Source: Photobacterium sp. JCM 19050 (lineage in GTDB: Bacteria; Pseudomonadota; Gammaproteobacteria; Enterobacterales; Vibrionaceae). Taken from it: DNA of 64,000 bases. Made by a program: the position numbers and the translations under genes. The notes beneath the pieces were generated by a model that was given only the letters and a program-made list of their open reading frames with translations, searched no databases and was not told where the DNA came from. Each line of letters starts with the position of its first letter. The first letter of the stretch is position 1. The stretch covers positions 62,001-126,000 of the forward strand of contig BAXG01000008.1 in NCBI GenBank assembly GCA_001310455.1. Direction: 5' to 3'. Below are positions 26,797 to 36,685 of this stretch, in pieces.

Positions 26797-29059
26797 ATGC
26801 TCACAGAGCTGCGGGACATAGTACAGAGCGTCGCATCTTCATCAACGCTGATGGATGCACTGGTACTTTGGTTAACCGCACCTGTGTGGCAATGACAACG
26901 GAATGTTGCTCTGTTTATATCTCTGACCAGAGCAATCAACGCCTGACCCTGATGGCCAGTCAAGGGTTGGACACCTCTGAACATATATCCCTTGGGTTTG
27001 ATGAAGGCCTTGTTGGCCTTATCGCCCGCCGGCTGAGCTGGTGAATGTCGCCAACGCCAGTTTGCACGAGTCTTTTAAACACTTCCCTGATATTGGCGAG
27101 GATAATTTTTGTTCCTTTCTTGGTGCGCCGATTATTTACCGCAAGGAAATTCTCGGAGTGCTGGTTGTCCAGCAGCGTGTTGCCCGTCAGTTTGATGAAG
27201 GGGAAGAGTCGTTTCTTGTCACCCTTGCAGCACAGCTTGCCATGGTACTGGCGCATGCCCGAGCGCAGGGGCTTTGGCCGGACAAACAGGGGCAAAGCCT
27301 TCAACTTAAAGGGGCACCTGCATCACCGGGTATCGCCATTGCACGTGTATGGTGTGATAACTCCCAGCCAAAACTTGAGGATGTTGCGCCTTCCAGTTGC
27401 CTGAATATTGCCAGCGAGCGGGACAGGCTGGAGGCGGCGATAGAAAAGGCCAGCGCTGAGTTTCGCCAGCTTCGTAAACGGTTTGACTCGGATCTCCAGC
27501 AAGATACGCTGGCGATATTCGAACTGTTTTCACACCTTTTACATGATCCACTTCTTCGCAAAGAGCTTGATGCCAAGGTAGACAGCAGGTCGACAGCTGA
27601 ATGGGCTGTGCGGGATACTGTCGAAACTTTTGCCCGCCAGTTTGCCCGGATGGAAGATGATTACCTGAAAGAGCGGGCGTCAGATATCCGTGAGTTGGGG
27701 CAGCGTCTGATCTATTTCCTGGATGAGAAGCACTACGACCAGCTCGATTTGAATGAGCCTGTTATCCTTGCGGCACGTGAAATTAATGCAGCCATGCTGG
27801 CCTCCATTCCCCGGGACAAGCTGGCAGGCATTGTCGCTCAGGAAGGCGCCGTTAATTCTCATGCTGCTATTCTCGCCCGGGCTTTGGGCATTCCGTCGGT
27901 AATGGGGGTGGAATTTCGCCCCAATATGGTGATGGGACAACAGGCTGTGCTTGATGCATACAGCGGCCAGTTGTTGATAAAACCCAATGCCCATGTGGTA
28001 GCCGAATACGAGGAATTGCAGCGCGAAGAAGATACACTGACCTCCCAGGTGGAAAAGACCCTGGCAGGGAAAACCCGTACCTCTGACGGTACTGCCATTG
28101 AAGTACATCTCAACGCCGGACTGAGCGCTGACAGCAGCATTGCCATTAACGATGGTGTTGACGGCGTAGGCCTTTACCGCACGGAAGTGCCGTTTCTTTT
28201 ACAGCGCAGTTTTCCGTCTGAAGATGAACAGACTCACCATTACCGCAGCATCCTGGAAACGTACCAAGGCAAACCGGTGGTAATGCGGACATTGGATATC
28301 GGTGGTGATAAACCCCTGCCTTACCTTGCGATTGAAGAGGACAATCCGTTTCTTGGATGGCGGGGTATCCGGTTCACGTTGGATCACCCTGAGATTTTTC
28401 TTATTCAAATCCGGGCGATGCTTCGAGCCAGTGTTGGGCTCGATAACCTCGATATTTTGTTGCCGATGATCTCCGGTATCGGGGAGCTGCGAGAAGCCCG
28501 GGCGCTGATTGACCGGGCGTTTGATGAGGTCTCCGAGTTGGTTGAAGGGCAGGGCAAAACTCTTAAACGGCCGAGAATCGGTATCATGGTCGAAGTCCCT
28601 TCTATCGTTTATCAGCTTGACCGCGTTAAACCGCTGGCAGATTTCCTTTCTGTGGGCACCAATGACCTCACTCAGTATCTTTTGGCGGTGGATCGCAACA
28701 ATGCCCGCGTCGCTGATGTGTATGATTCCTTTCATCCGGCTGTCTTATCCGCCCTTCAGACTGTTCAGCAAATGGCGTCAAGGCAGGGGATGCCGGTCTG
28801 CGTGTGTGGTGAGTTAGCGGGAGATCCAATGGGCTCAGTGGTACTGACCGGGCTTGGATACCGTGCGCTGAGTATGAACACCCGCAGTGTTGCCAGAATT
28901 AAGTTTATCCTCAGGCACCTGAGCCTTGAGGATGTAAATGCAGTGGTTTCTGATATTATGCAATGCGACTCACCGGGAGACATTCGAGCCCTTCTGGTTT
29001 CTTTCTTCAACCGCCACACATTGTCAGGCTTTGTCCGGGCTGGTGCACGGACCGGATAA
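26797..29059 (+). CDS. ptsP: Phosphoenolpyruvate-protein phosphotransferase PtsP (EI-Ntr), two frame breaks
   Basis: PtsP is enzyme I of the nitrogen phosphotransferase system; it takes phosphate from PEP and passes it to NPr. The start is MLTELRDIVQSVASSS directly after rppH. An N-terminal GAF domain (about residues 1-160) precedes the enzyme I domains. The phosphorylated His lies in GAVNSHAAILARALGIPSVMG-type sequence near 27860, and GVGLYRTEVPFL and VCGELAGDP belong to the PEP-binding domain. The frame breaks at about 26867 (LVL should continue LVNRTCVAMTTECC) and about 27030 (LIARR continues AELVNVANASLHESF). About 755 residues are expected when restored. Confidence 0.94.
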
Positions 29060-29064
29060 TACAC

Positions 29065-29868
29065 ATGTCTGAAGCTGTAGTTTTTCTCTTTCTCCAGTGC
29101 CTTGTACTTGGGGGCATCGTCGGTGTGCTTGCCGGCCTGTTGGGTATTGGTGGTGGCCTTATTGTCGTTCCTGCATTACACCTGCTGCTGCCGGATGCCG
29201 GTATCGAGCCTCAACTGGTCATGCCTATGGCGCTTGCAACCTCCCTGGCAAGCATTGTGATGACCTCGGCTGCATCGGCACGGAACCACTACAAAAGAGG
29301 AAATGTCAGTTTCAGCGTTGTCCGCTCCCTGGTGCCGGGGGTGTTGATTGGCGGACTGTGCGGCAGTGCCCTGGCTGATCTGCTGCCTACAGCCTGGTTG
29401 CCGCGAATTTTCGGAGGAATCGTGTTGATACTGGCACTTCAGATGCTGGTATCATTGAGGGTTCAGCGCCAGCGCCCGTTACCGAGTGCAATCGGGCAAG
29501 CCGCGGCCGGAGGGTTTATTGGCATGATTGCCAGCCTGGCCGGAATTGGCGGTGGTGCGCTTACGGTTCCTTATTTGAGTTACCATGGCGTGCCCATGCG
29601 TCAGGCAATTGGCTGCTCATCGTTGTCAGGTGCGGTATTGTCAGTTTCTGCAATGACGGGCTTTATTATTCTGGGTCTTCACAGTGAACAGGTGCTGCCT
29701 GCGTGGAGCTTTGGTTATGTTTACCTGCCGGCGCTGTTGGGAATTATCCTGACTTCTGTCATGGCGACGAAACTTGGCGTCCATTTGGCAATCAAACTCC
29801 CTACACACTGGGTAAAAAAGATATTTGCCCTGTTTTTAATGATCGTCAGCATCGAAATGCTGTTTTAA
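29065..29868 (+). CDS. TSUP family membrane permease (TauE/SafE)
   Basis: This 267-residue inner-membrane protein has about eight hydrophobic segments and the duplicated glycine-rich motif of the TauE/SafE (UPF0721) family: LAGLLGIGGGLIVVPALHLL near the N terminus and IASLAGIGGGALTVPYLSYHG in the second half. Family members move sulfite, sulfoacetate or other organosulfur anions; the substrate here is unknown. The ATG at 29065 gives the family N terminus, while an upstream in-frame ATG lies inside ptsP. It is 5 bases after ptsP and 15 before lgt, so the three are probably co-transcribed. Confidence 0.88.
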   Translation: MSEAVVFLFLQCLVLGGIVGVLAGLLGIGGGLIVVPALHLLLPDAGIEPQLVMPMALATSLASIVMTSAASARNHYKRGNVSFSVVRSLVPGVLIGGLCGSALADLLPTAWLPRIFGGIVLILALQMLVSLRVQRQRPLPSAIGQAAAGGFIGMIASLAGIGGGALTVPYLSYHGVPMRQAIGCSSLSGAVLSVSAMTGFIILGLHSEQVLPAWSFGYVYLPALLGIILTSVMATKLGVHLAIKLPTHWVKKIFALFLMIVSIEMLF

Positions 29869-29883
29869 ACGAGGTTTGGATCC

Positions 29884-30686
29884 ATGACAGAAGGATTTCT
29901 GACATTTCCACAAATTAATCCTATTCTGGTACAGATTGGGCCTTTGGCTGTGCGTTGGTATGGCCTGATGTATCTGGTCGGTTTCCTTTTTGCCATGTGG
30001 CTGGCTAACCGGCGGGCAGAAAAGCAGGCAGTGGCTGGACCAAAGATGAAGTGGGTGATCTCCTGTTTGCCGGCTTTATGGGTGTGGTTCTGGGCGGCCG
30101 CATTGGCTATGTACTGTTTTATCAGTTCGATACTTTTATTCACGATCCGCTCTACCTCTTCAAAATCTGGACCGGGGGGATGTCATTCCACGGCGGTTTG
30201 CTGGGGGTGATTACGGCGATGTTCTGGTTTGCACGTAAAACAAACCGGACATTCTTCACTGTTTCTGACTTTATTGCACCTTTGGTGCCATTTGGCCTCG
30301 GTGCCGGGCGTCTGGGTAACTTCATCAACGGCGAGCTGTGGGGCCGGGTAACAGACGTGCCGTGGGCGATGATTTTCCCATCTGGTGGCCCTTACCCTCG
30401 CCACCCATCACAGCTTTACGAATTTATTCTTGAAGGCGTTGTCCTGTTCCTGATTCTGAACTGGTTTATCAAAAAGCCGCGCCCAGCGGGTGCTGTCTCC
30501 GGTTTATTCCTGCTGGGATACGGTACCTTCCGTTTCCTGGTGGAATTTGTGCGTCAACCTGACGCCCAGCTTGGCCTGTTCGAAAACTGGATCAGTATGG
30601 GACAAATCCTGTCGACGCCAATGATTGTAATTGGCCTTGGCATGATGGTGTGGGCGTATCGCCAGCCGCAGAAGGTACAGAACTGA
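29884..30686 (+). CDS. lgt: Prolipoprotein diacylglyceryl transferase Lgt, frame broken
   Basis: Lgt adds a diacylglyceryl group to the lipobox cysteine of prolipoproteins, the first step of lipoprotein maturation in the inner membrane; LspA (42173-42685) does the second. Restored length is about 267 residues. Conserved blocks are [32 protein letters not shown], and the Lgt signature [16 protein letters not shown], followed by PRHPSQLYE. The frame breaks at about 30028: the sequence after AEKQA should run on to [17 protein letters not shown], which is present one base out of phase. A hairpin separates it from thyA, its normal neighbour. Confidence 0.94.
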
Positions 30687-30719
30687 CGGCTTCGGTCTCT
30701 TCTAAGATTTATGTTAAAG

Positions 30720-30743
30720 TGCGCCTTATTTGGCGCATTTTTT
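30720..30743 (+). terminator. Terminator between lgt and thyA
   Basis: TGCGCC-TTATTT-GGCGCA is followed by TTTTTT. It ends 18 bases before thyA. Confidence 0.75.
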
Positions 30744-30761
30744 ATAGATGGAATTCGTGAG

Positions 30762-31601
30762 ATGAAACAATACCTGGACTTGATGCAGGATATCGTCGAA
30801 AACGGCAGTGACCGTGGCGACCGTACCGGTGTGGGCACCCGTTCTGTATTTGGCCGTCAGATGCGGTTTGACCTCAGTGAAGGCTTCCCCCTGTTGACCA
30901 CTAAGAAACTCTACACCCGTGCAATCATCCACGAGTTGCTGTGGTTTTTAAATGGCGACACCAATATCAAGTATCTGCAGGATAACCGTGTTTCTATTTG
31001 GGATGAGTGGGCGACAGAAAGTGGTGATCTTGGCCCGGTGTATGGTGCGCAATGGCGTTCCTGGGCATGCCCGGATGGTTCTACAGTGGACCAGATCAGC
31101 CAGTTGATTGAACAAATCAAAACCAAACCAAATTCCCGCCGCCATATTATTACAGCCTGGAACCCGGCTGACTTGCCGGATGAGAGCATTTCCCCACAGG
31201 CCAACGTGGAAGAGGGCCGGATGGCTCTGGCGCCTTGCCATTGTCTGTTCCAGTTCTATGTTGCTGATGGTAAGTTGTCCTGCCAGTTGTACCAGCGCAG
31301 CGCCGATTACTTCCTGGGCGTGCCGTTTAACATCGCAAGCTACGCGCTGTTTACCCATATGATCGCCCAGCAGTGCGGTTTGGACGTCGGTGATTTCGTC
31401 CATACCTTTGGTGACGTTCACCTTTACCACAACCACCTGACAGATGACATCGTATTTGAGCAACTGAAGCGTGAGCCTCGTGAATTGCCAAAACTGGTCA
31501 TCAAGCGTAAGCCGGACTCAATCTTTGATTACAAACTCGAAGACTTCGAGATTGCAGGTTACGACCCGGCAGAAACCATCAAAGCGCCGATCGCAATCTA
31601 A
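30762..31601 (+). CDS. thyA: Thymidylate synthase
   Basis: ThyA methylates dUMP to dTMP with methylenetetrahydrofolate. The 279-residue protein starts [15 protein letters not shown] at 30762; an upstream ATG at 30711 would read through the terminator hairpin. The catalytic Cys lies in [13 protein letters not shown], the dUMP-binding region in [17 protein letters not shown], and GDVHLYHNH follows. The double Arg [11 protein letters not shown] matches the phosphate-binding site. It is longer than E. coli ThyA (264), which is usual for Vibrio. A perfect hairpin follows. The frame is intact. Confidence 0.96.
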   Translation: MKQYLDLMQDIVENGSDRGDRTGVGTRSVFGRQMRFDLSEGFPLLTTKKLYTRAIIHELLWFLNGDTNIKYLQDNRVSIWDEWATESGDLGPVYGAQWRSWACPDGSTVDQISQLIEQIKTKPNSRRHIITAWNPADLPDESISPQANVEEGRMALAPCHCLFQFYVADGKLSCQLYQRSADYFLGVPFNIASYALFTHMIAQQCGLDVGDFVHTFGDVHLYHNHLTDDIVFEQLKREPRELPKLVIKRKPDSIFDYKLEDFEIAGYDPAETIKAPIAI

Positions 31602-31631
31602 GCGTTATTGTCTCGCCTGTTTGGATGACAT

Positions 31632-31653
31632 AAGCCGGGGTTCACCCCGGCTT
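31632..31653 (+). terminator. Terminator of thyA
   Basis: AAGCCGGGG-TTCA-CCCCGGCTT forms a 9-bp stem, followed by ATTTG, a weak T-run. Confidence 0.75.
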
Positions 31654-31702
31654 ATTTGTATCAGATGGTTACCTGTTTTTTGTCTGTTCAGGTTGCTGGA
31701 TC

Positions 31703-31725
31703 AAAACGCCCGCATGTTGCGGGCG
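31703..31725 (-). terminator. Terminator of nptA
   Basis: On the minus strand CGCCCGCA-ACA-TGCGGGCG is followed by TTTTG. Confidence 0.75.
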
Positions 31726-31748
31726 CTCTGTTGACAGTTTGGTTGGCT

Positions 31749-32895
31749 TTACTGGGTAATCAGCAGGACTACAGTCGGCATGATGATAAATACCAGACCC
31801 AGGTAGCAACCACAGCCAGCTTGGATTTTGCTGCCGCATTACCCAACATTTCTGCACACTTCAAAGGCAGTTCACGCATGAACGGAATACCAAAGATAAG
31901 CAGGGTAGCCAAAATGTTGAAGGTCAGGTGTACCAGTGCAATCTGCAGCGCGAACACTGCGTTTGAGCCAGTCACTGCGGTGGCAGCCAGCAGTGCAGTG
32001 ATACAGGTACCGATGTTTGCACCCAGTGTGAACGGGTAAACGTCGCGTACTTTCAGCACGTTGGTGCCAACCAGTGGAACCATCAGGCTAGTGGTCGTTG
32101 AAGAAGACTGAACCAGGATAGTAACCAGTGTGCCAGACATAATGCCGTGGATTGGGCCGCGGCCAATCGCCTTGTGCAGCATTTCCTTCGCACGTCCTAC
32201 CATCAGAGCGCGCATCAGCGATCCCATCAGCGTGATAGAGAGGAAGATAAGGCCGATACCCAGAACAATCAGTGCAGCGCCGCCCCAGTTGCCAGGCAGG
32301 ACTGACAATACGTCTTTGGTGCCGCTAACAACCGGCTTTGTCAGTGGACCCATGAAGTCCAGACCTTTCATGCTCAGGCTGCCGTCAAACATCAGAGGGG
32401 CAACCAGCCATGCAGAGATCTTGTCCAACAGGCCAAACATCATTTCCAGTGGCAGGAAGATAGCCACTGCAATGAGGTTAAAGAAATCGTGTACGGTTGC
32501 ACAGGTGAACGCGCGGCGGAATTCATCCTTGCAGCGTGCATGGCCCATGCTGACCAGTGTATTGGTTACAGTTGTACCAATGTTGGCACCCATCACCATT
32601 GGAATAGCGGTTTCTACAGGAAGTCCGCCGGCTACCAGACCTACAATAATAGAGGTAACGGTACTTGAAGACTGGATCAGTGCAGTGGCAACGATACCAA
32701 TCATCAGACCAGCAACGGATGAGACGCGAATGCAAACAGTTCTTTCGCTTGCTCACCAACAGCCCATTTGAAGCCGCTGCCTACCATAGATACTGCAACC
32801 AGCAGAAGGTAAAGCATTGCAACAAGGCCTGCCCAACGAACCCAGTTGTTAGAGATAGAAACTGGGGCAGTAGCCGTTGAAGTTTGGGTAGTCAT
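31749..32895 (-). CDS. nptA: Sodium/phosphate cotransporter NptA, two frame breaks
   Basis: This is a type II Na/Pi cotransporter (PNaS family) like NptA of Vibrio cholerae, importing phosphate with sodium. About 382 residues are expected. The duplicated family signature is visible as QSSSTVTSIIVGLVAGG and QSSSTTTSLMVPL, with many hydrophobic helices. The N-terminal part, MTTQTSTATAPVSISNNWVR, breaks at about 32715, where ASHP should continue FAGLMIGIVATAL. A second break at about 31802 restores the end GLVFIIMPTVVLLITQ, stopping at 31749. It is divergent from nhaA and convergent with thyA. Confidence 0.92.
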
Positions 32896-33296
32896 GAATT
32901 TGCTCCGTGACAGAAATATGTCGGTTTTGTGTCAACGAGGCGAATGTTAGGAAGCTAATATTTCAGAAATATGACACACAGTGTCACAGAAGAAATAATT
33001 GCTTAAGTGACTATTAAATAGTCGATTCAGATCGAATATTGGTTACGTAGTAGTCTATATATTGGTATTGAGCCTAAAAGTATCTACGAGGTTGCATATA
33101 GGGTTGTTCGGATGAATCTGGTTTCTTATTGGTAGATTTTTTGCCTGTGATAATGCAATTCGCAACGCAAAAAATCACTGTGAAAGAACTCTGGTTTCGG
33201 AAATTCCGAATTAAATGGTCAGCACAACCGATTTTTATATTGGTAATTTCGCTGGCTACACTTAATGAAGGATATTTTTGAAGGAGTTTCCTTTTT
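32896..33296. other. 400-base gap between nptA and nhaA
   Basis: This divergent promoter region holds TGACAC-ACA-GTGTCA near 32974-32988 and little else recognisable. Three loose 11-base repeats resembling a PhoB box end against the nptA ribosome site but match poorly. No gene is supported. Confidence 0.4.
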
Positions 33297-34492
33297 ATGA
33301 CTGATGCAATTCGCCAGTTTCTGAAGCTGGAATCTGCTGGCGGTATCGTTCTTATTATCGCGGCAGCGCTGGCAATGCTGATTGCTAACTCGCCGCTACA
33401 GGGCGTGTATGAGTCGACACTCCACACATATGTGCTCGGACTGTCAGTAGCACATTGGATCAATGACGGCCTGATGGTCATCTTCTTTCTGGTTATCGGC
33501 CTTGAAGTAAAGCGCGAGTTGATTGAAGGTGCGCTCAACACCAAGGAAAAAGCGATTTTCCCAGCTGTCGCGGCACTGGGTGGCATGATTGTCCCTGCGC
33601 TGGTTTACCTGTTTTTCAATTTTTCTGACGATGTTGCCAGAGTGGGATGGGCGATTCCGGCAGCTACCGATATTGCCTTTGCACTGGGTGTAATGGCGCT
33701 GTTGGGTAACCGGGTTCCTGTTGCGCTCAAGGTTTTCCTCCTTGCACTGGCGATCATTGATGACCTGGGTGTTATCGTCATCATTGCACTGTTTTACAGC
33801 AGCGACCTTTCGGTCACGGCGCTCACCATTGCCTTTGCAGCGACAGCGCTTCTTTTCTTCATGAACAGTCGGAATGTCACCAACCTGAATTGGTATTTGC
33901 TGGTGGGCATTGTTCTCTGGGTGTCGGTGCTGAAATCAGGCGTTCACGCAACGTTGGCTGGTGTGGTGCTTGGCTTTGCGATTCCCCTTCGCGGTACTGA
34001 TGGAAAAACCGGTAAGTCTCCGCTTAAAAAGCTGGAGCACATGCTGCACCCCTATGTTGCGTTCCTGATTTTGCCGATATTTGCGTTTGCCAATGCCGGT
34101 ATTTCACTGGAAGGTGTCTCCCTTTCAAACCTGACTGATACCTTGCCGCTGGGTATAGCGCTGGGACTGTTAATCGGTAAACCGATTGGTGTGTTCTTCT
34201 TTAGTTGGCTGTCAGTGAAGATGGGGATTGCCACGCTGCCGGACGGGATTACCAAGCGCCATATTTTCTCAGTATCCCTGCTGTGTGGTATCGGCTTTAC
34301 TATGTCGATATTCATTTCATCTCTGGCCTTTGTTGGCTGAGTGAAGAATTCATGACGTACTCCCGCTTGGGAATCCTGATTGGTTCAACACTCTCTGCTG
34401 TCATCGGATACATCGTACTGAATATGTCGCTACCAAGGACTGCTGCTGAAGGAGAAGACGATGATAAAAAGCTCAATAACATTAGTTACTAG
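33297..34492 (+). CDS. nhaA: Na+/H+ antiporter NhaA, frame broken near the C terminus
   Basis: NhaA expels sodium in exchange for protons and controls sodium and pH balance. The protein starts [19 protein letters not shown] behind GGAG. It has the essential aspartate pair in [20 protein letters not shown] and the blocks [28 protein letters not shown] and [18 protein letters not shown]. The frame breaks at about 34332: after SSLAF the sequence should continue through [17 protein letters not shown], present one base out of phase, and it ends at 34492. Restored length is about 398 residues. The end overlaps the next small gene by 32 bases. nhaR follows, as in E. coli. Confidence 0.94.
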
Positions 34493-34727
34493 CGGGCTGC
34501 TTTTCTCTGCTGTGGCGTTTGCAGCAGAGACAGATTACAGCGTTTGTCTGGAAGGGAAAGAATCTGCGGTTTGCGAGGCTTATATTGCAGGGTTGAAACA
34601 AAGCAACCCTGCCCCGACAGAGCTCGAAAATGACGCGAAGCAAAACAGTTTTCTGTCACGGGCTTTGGAGCAAAGAGCCGGGGAGAGATACCGCAAGCCG
34701 GTTAAACTGGCAAACGTGACACCCTGA
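34461..34727 (+). CDS. Small exported protein of unknown function
   Basis: This 88-residue protein starts [20 protein letters not shown], a signal peptide likely cut after AFA, leaving a mature domain of about 66 residues with two cysteines (YSVCLEG, AVCEAYI) that could form a disulfide in the periplasm. GGAG lies 8 bases before the ATG. It overlaps the corrected nhaA end by 32 bases and sits between nhaA and nhaR, so it is probably co-transcribed with nhaA. I recognise no family. Confidence 0.7.
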   Translation: MIKSSITLVTSGLLFSAVAFAAETDYSVCLEGKESAVCEAYIAGLKQSNPAPTELENDAKQNSFLSRALEQRAGERYRKPVKLANVTP

Positions 34728-34755
34728 TTTCTTCTGAAAATCCTTAACTTGCAGG

Positions 34756-34795
34756 CACCGGATCCGCAGCGTATTCTGCGATCCGGTGTTTTTAT
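34756..34795 (+). terminator. Terminator between the nhaA operon and nhaR
   Basis: CACCGGATCCGCAG and CTGCGATCCGGTG pair with one bulged C around CGTATT, followed by TTTTTA. Confidence 0.8.
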
Positions 34796-34806
34796 TTGGA
34801 CTGGGC

Positions 34807-35691
34807 ATGTCACATCTCAACTATAACCACCTCTATTATTTCTGGATGGTGTGCAAAAAAGGCTCTGTCAGTAAGGCTGCAGAAGCCCTGTTTCTGACGC
34901 CACAGACGGTAACTGGCCAGATTCGTGCGTTGGAAGAGCGCCTGAACGGCCGTTTGACCCGTAGATCCGGCCGAAATGTAGAACCGACCGACCTGGGGCA
35001 GATGGTGTTTAAATACGCCGACAGGATGTTTGGTCTCAGCTATGAGATGCTCGACATTGTTAATTACAGCAGCCGTGAAAACATTCTGTTCGATGTTGGC
35101 GTCGCAGATGCCCTTTCAAAACGGCTGGTGTGCAAACTCCTTGGGGCTGTTCTCCCGGAAGACAACACCATTCATCTTCGCTGTTTTGAATCTACCCACG
35201 AAATGCTGCTTGAACAGCTCTCCCAGCACAAGCTGGACATGATTCTGTCCGATTGCCCTGTCGATAGTGCTCAAAGCCCGGGGCTGTACAGCGTGCGGCT
35301 GGGAGAATGTGCGATGAGCTTTTTTGGCTCCGTCGATCTCAAGCAAACGGACTTTCCTGAAGCACTGGAAGAGCAAAAGGTACTTATTCCCGGAAGTCGG
35401 ACGGCAATGGGAAGGAAACTGCTCCAGTGGTTTGATCAACGGGGTATCACGCCAAATATTCTCGGAGAGTTCGATGATGCTGCTTTGATGAAGGCGTTTG
35501 GTTCTTATTTAAATGCCGTGTTTGTCGCGCCGCACTTCTATGCAGAGGAAGTTGCGGGAACTCAGGTCAGAGAGCTTTTAAAAATCAAAGAGCTGAAAGA
35601 AGAGTATTACGTTATTTTCGCTGAGCGAATGATTCAACACCCGGCGGTCAAACGTATTTGTGAAGCCGACTTTTCCCACCTTTTTAAATAG
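34807..35691 (+). CDS. nhaR: Transcriptional activator NhaR (LysR family)
   Basis: NhaR activates nhaA in response to sodium. The 294-residue protein starts [20 protein letters not shown], the usual NhaR N terminus with its helix-turn-helix ([20 protein letters not shown]); an upstream ATG at 34786 lies inside the terminator. The rest is a LysR-type ligand-binding domain ending in [16 protein letters not shown]. Its place next to nhaA supports the assignment. The frame is intact. Confidence 0.94.
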   Translation: MSHLNYNHLYYFWMVCKKGSVSKAAEALFLTPQTVTGQIRALEERLNGRLTRRSGRNVEPTDLGQMVFKYADRMFGLSYEMLDIVNYSSRENILFDVGVADALSKRLVCKLLGAVLPEDNTIHLRCFESTHEMLLEQLSQHKLDMILSDCPVDSAQSPGLYSVRLGECAMSFFGSVDLKQTDFPEALEEQKVLIPGSRTAMGRKLLQWFDQRGITPNILGEFDDAALMKAFGSYLNAVFVAPHFYAEEVAGTQVRELLKIKELKEEYYVIFAERMIQHPAVKRICEADFSHLFK

Positions 35692-35857
35692 CTCTTAGTT
35701 CACAAAGACTTATGAGGTGTGAAGGGTGTCAGAATCGAGACAGGAGCTGCATGTGTAGCCTATTGTTAAAATTGTAAATATGTATAACAATAGACCGCGT
35801 GAATAAAAAAAATATGATTTTGCTGTTGTCTATTTAACGTTGTTTCCGGTGAAGACT

Positions 35858-36151
35858 ATGGATCAAGAACTGATGGAGCAAAATGCTCCTCAAGCAGTGA
35901 CACTGCTTAAAGCGATGGCTAATGAAAGACGTTTGTTTATATTGTGCTATTTGCTAGAAGGGGAGTTGTCTGTGGGGGTAATGAGTGAAAAAGTCGGGTT
36001 AAGTCAATCCGCTTTATCACAGCACCTGGCATGGCTAAGACGAGACGGTCTGGTTAAAACGCGAAAAGAAGCACAAACTGTCTACTACTCACTGAAAAGT
36101 GACGAAGCGCGAAAAATCATGGAAACGCTTCACAGTTTATATTGCGCATGA
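35858..36151 (+). CDS. hlyU: ArsR family regulator HlyU
   Basis: HlyU is a small winged-helix regulator that in Vibrio activates haemolysin and toxin genes by displacing H-NS. The 97-residue protein from MDQELMEQNAPQAVTLLKAM has the ArsR fold with the recognition helix in VGLSQSALSQHLAWLRRDGL, and RKEAQTVYYSL forms the wing. The typical HlyU lacks the metal-binding cysteine box, and so does this one. A TTG six codons upstream is an alternative start. It is convergent with rpsT, as in V. cholerae. The frame is intact. Confidence 0.9.
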   Translation: MDQELMEQNAPQAVTLLKAMANERRLFILCYLLEGELSVGVMSEKVGLSQSALSQHLAWLRRDGLVKTRKEAQTVYYSLKSDEARKIMETLHSLYCA

Positions 36152-36166
36152 AGCAATTATAGATAT

Positions 36167-36194
36167 AAAAAAACCGGCAAATTGCCGGTTTTTT
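36167..36194. terminator. Bidirectional terminator between hlyU and rpsT
   Basis: AAAACCGGCAA-TTGCCGGTTTT forms an uninterrupted stem with A and T flanks. Confidence 0.88.
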
Positions 36195-36213
36195 CAGCTT
36201 CAATCGCTGCAAA

Positions 36214-36474
36214 TTACATTGCTTTGATTTGAGCAGCCAGGCTAGCCTTGTGGCGAGCGGCTTTGTTCTTGTGGATCAGGCCTTTAGTAGCCTGGCGATC
36301 CAGGATAGGCTGCATGTCAGCGAATGCTTTCTGCGCAGCTTCTTTATCGCCAGCAGAGATAGCAGCGATGGTTTTCTTGATGTAAGTGCGCATCATTGAG
36401 CGGCGGCTAGCGTTGTGCTGGCGGCGCTTTTCAGATTGGATGGCGCGCTTCTTAGCAGATTTGATATTTGCCAA
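36214..36474 (-). CDS. rpsT: 30S ribosomal protein S20 (UUG start)
   Basis: S20 binds 16S rRNA early in small-subunit assembly. The protein is about 86 residues and highly basic, with [19 protein letters not shown] at its N terminus and [19 protein letters not shown] at the end. I place the start at TTG (36474), matching LANIKSAKK to the usual MANIKSAKK. An ATG 15 bases upstream would add residues that the family lacks. E. coli rpsT also starts with UUG, and the weak start is part of its autoregulation. The frame is intact. Confidence 0.95.
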   Translation of the reverse strand: MANIKSAKKRAIQSEKRRQHNASRRSMMRTYIKKTIAAISAGDKEAAQKAFADMQPILDRQATKGLIHKNKAARHKASLAAQIKAM

Positions 36475-36685
36475 GGGTCTAACTCCCAAATCTTCGTATC
36501 GGTGACAATTTAAGGCCGAGGACTATGCCTCTTTTCACCCGCATTGTCAATTCATTTGTGCAAATATCAGCCGCACAGGCAATAGCCTTGGCAGCGACTG
36601 AATATCACGGATAATATGGCAGCGAATTCTACCAGTATTTGTGCCGGGAGGTAACCCTTTTCTGGCCGTAACAATGAGGTTTTCT

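Noticed and set aside
30711-30761. Upstream start for thyA
   Set aside because: It would place the lgt-thyA terminator hairpin inside the coding sequence and adds residues not found in the family.
32900-32945. PhoB box before nptA
   Set aside because: Three 11-base units (TTGACAC, CCGACAT, CTGTCAC plus four bases each) are visible but only one is close to consensus, and they overlap the ribosome site.
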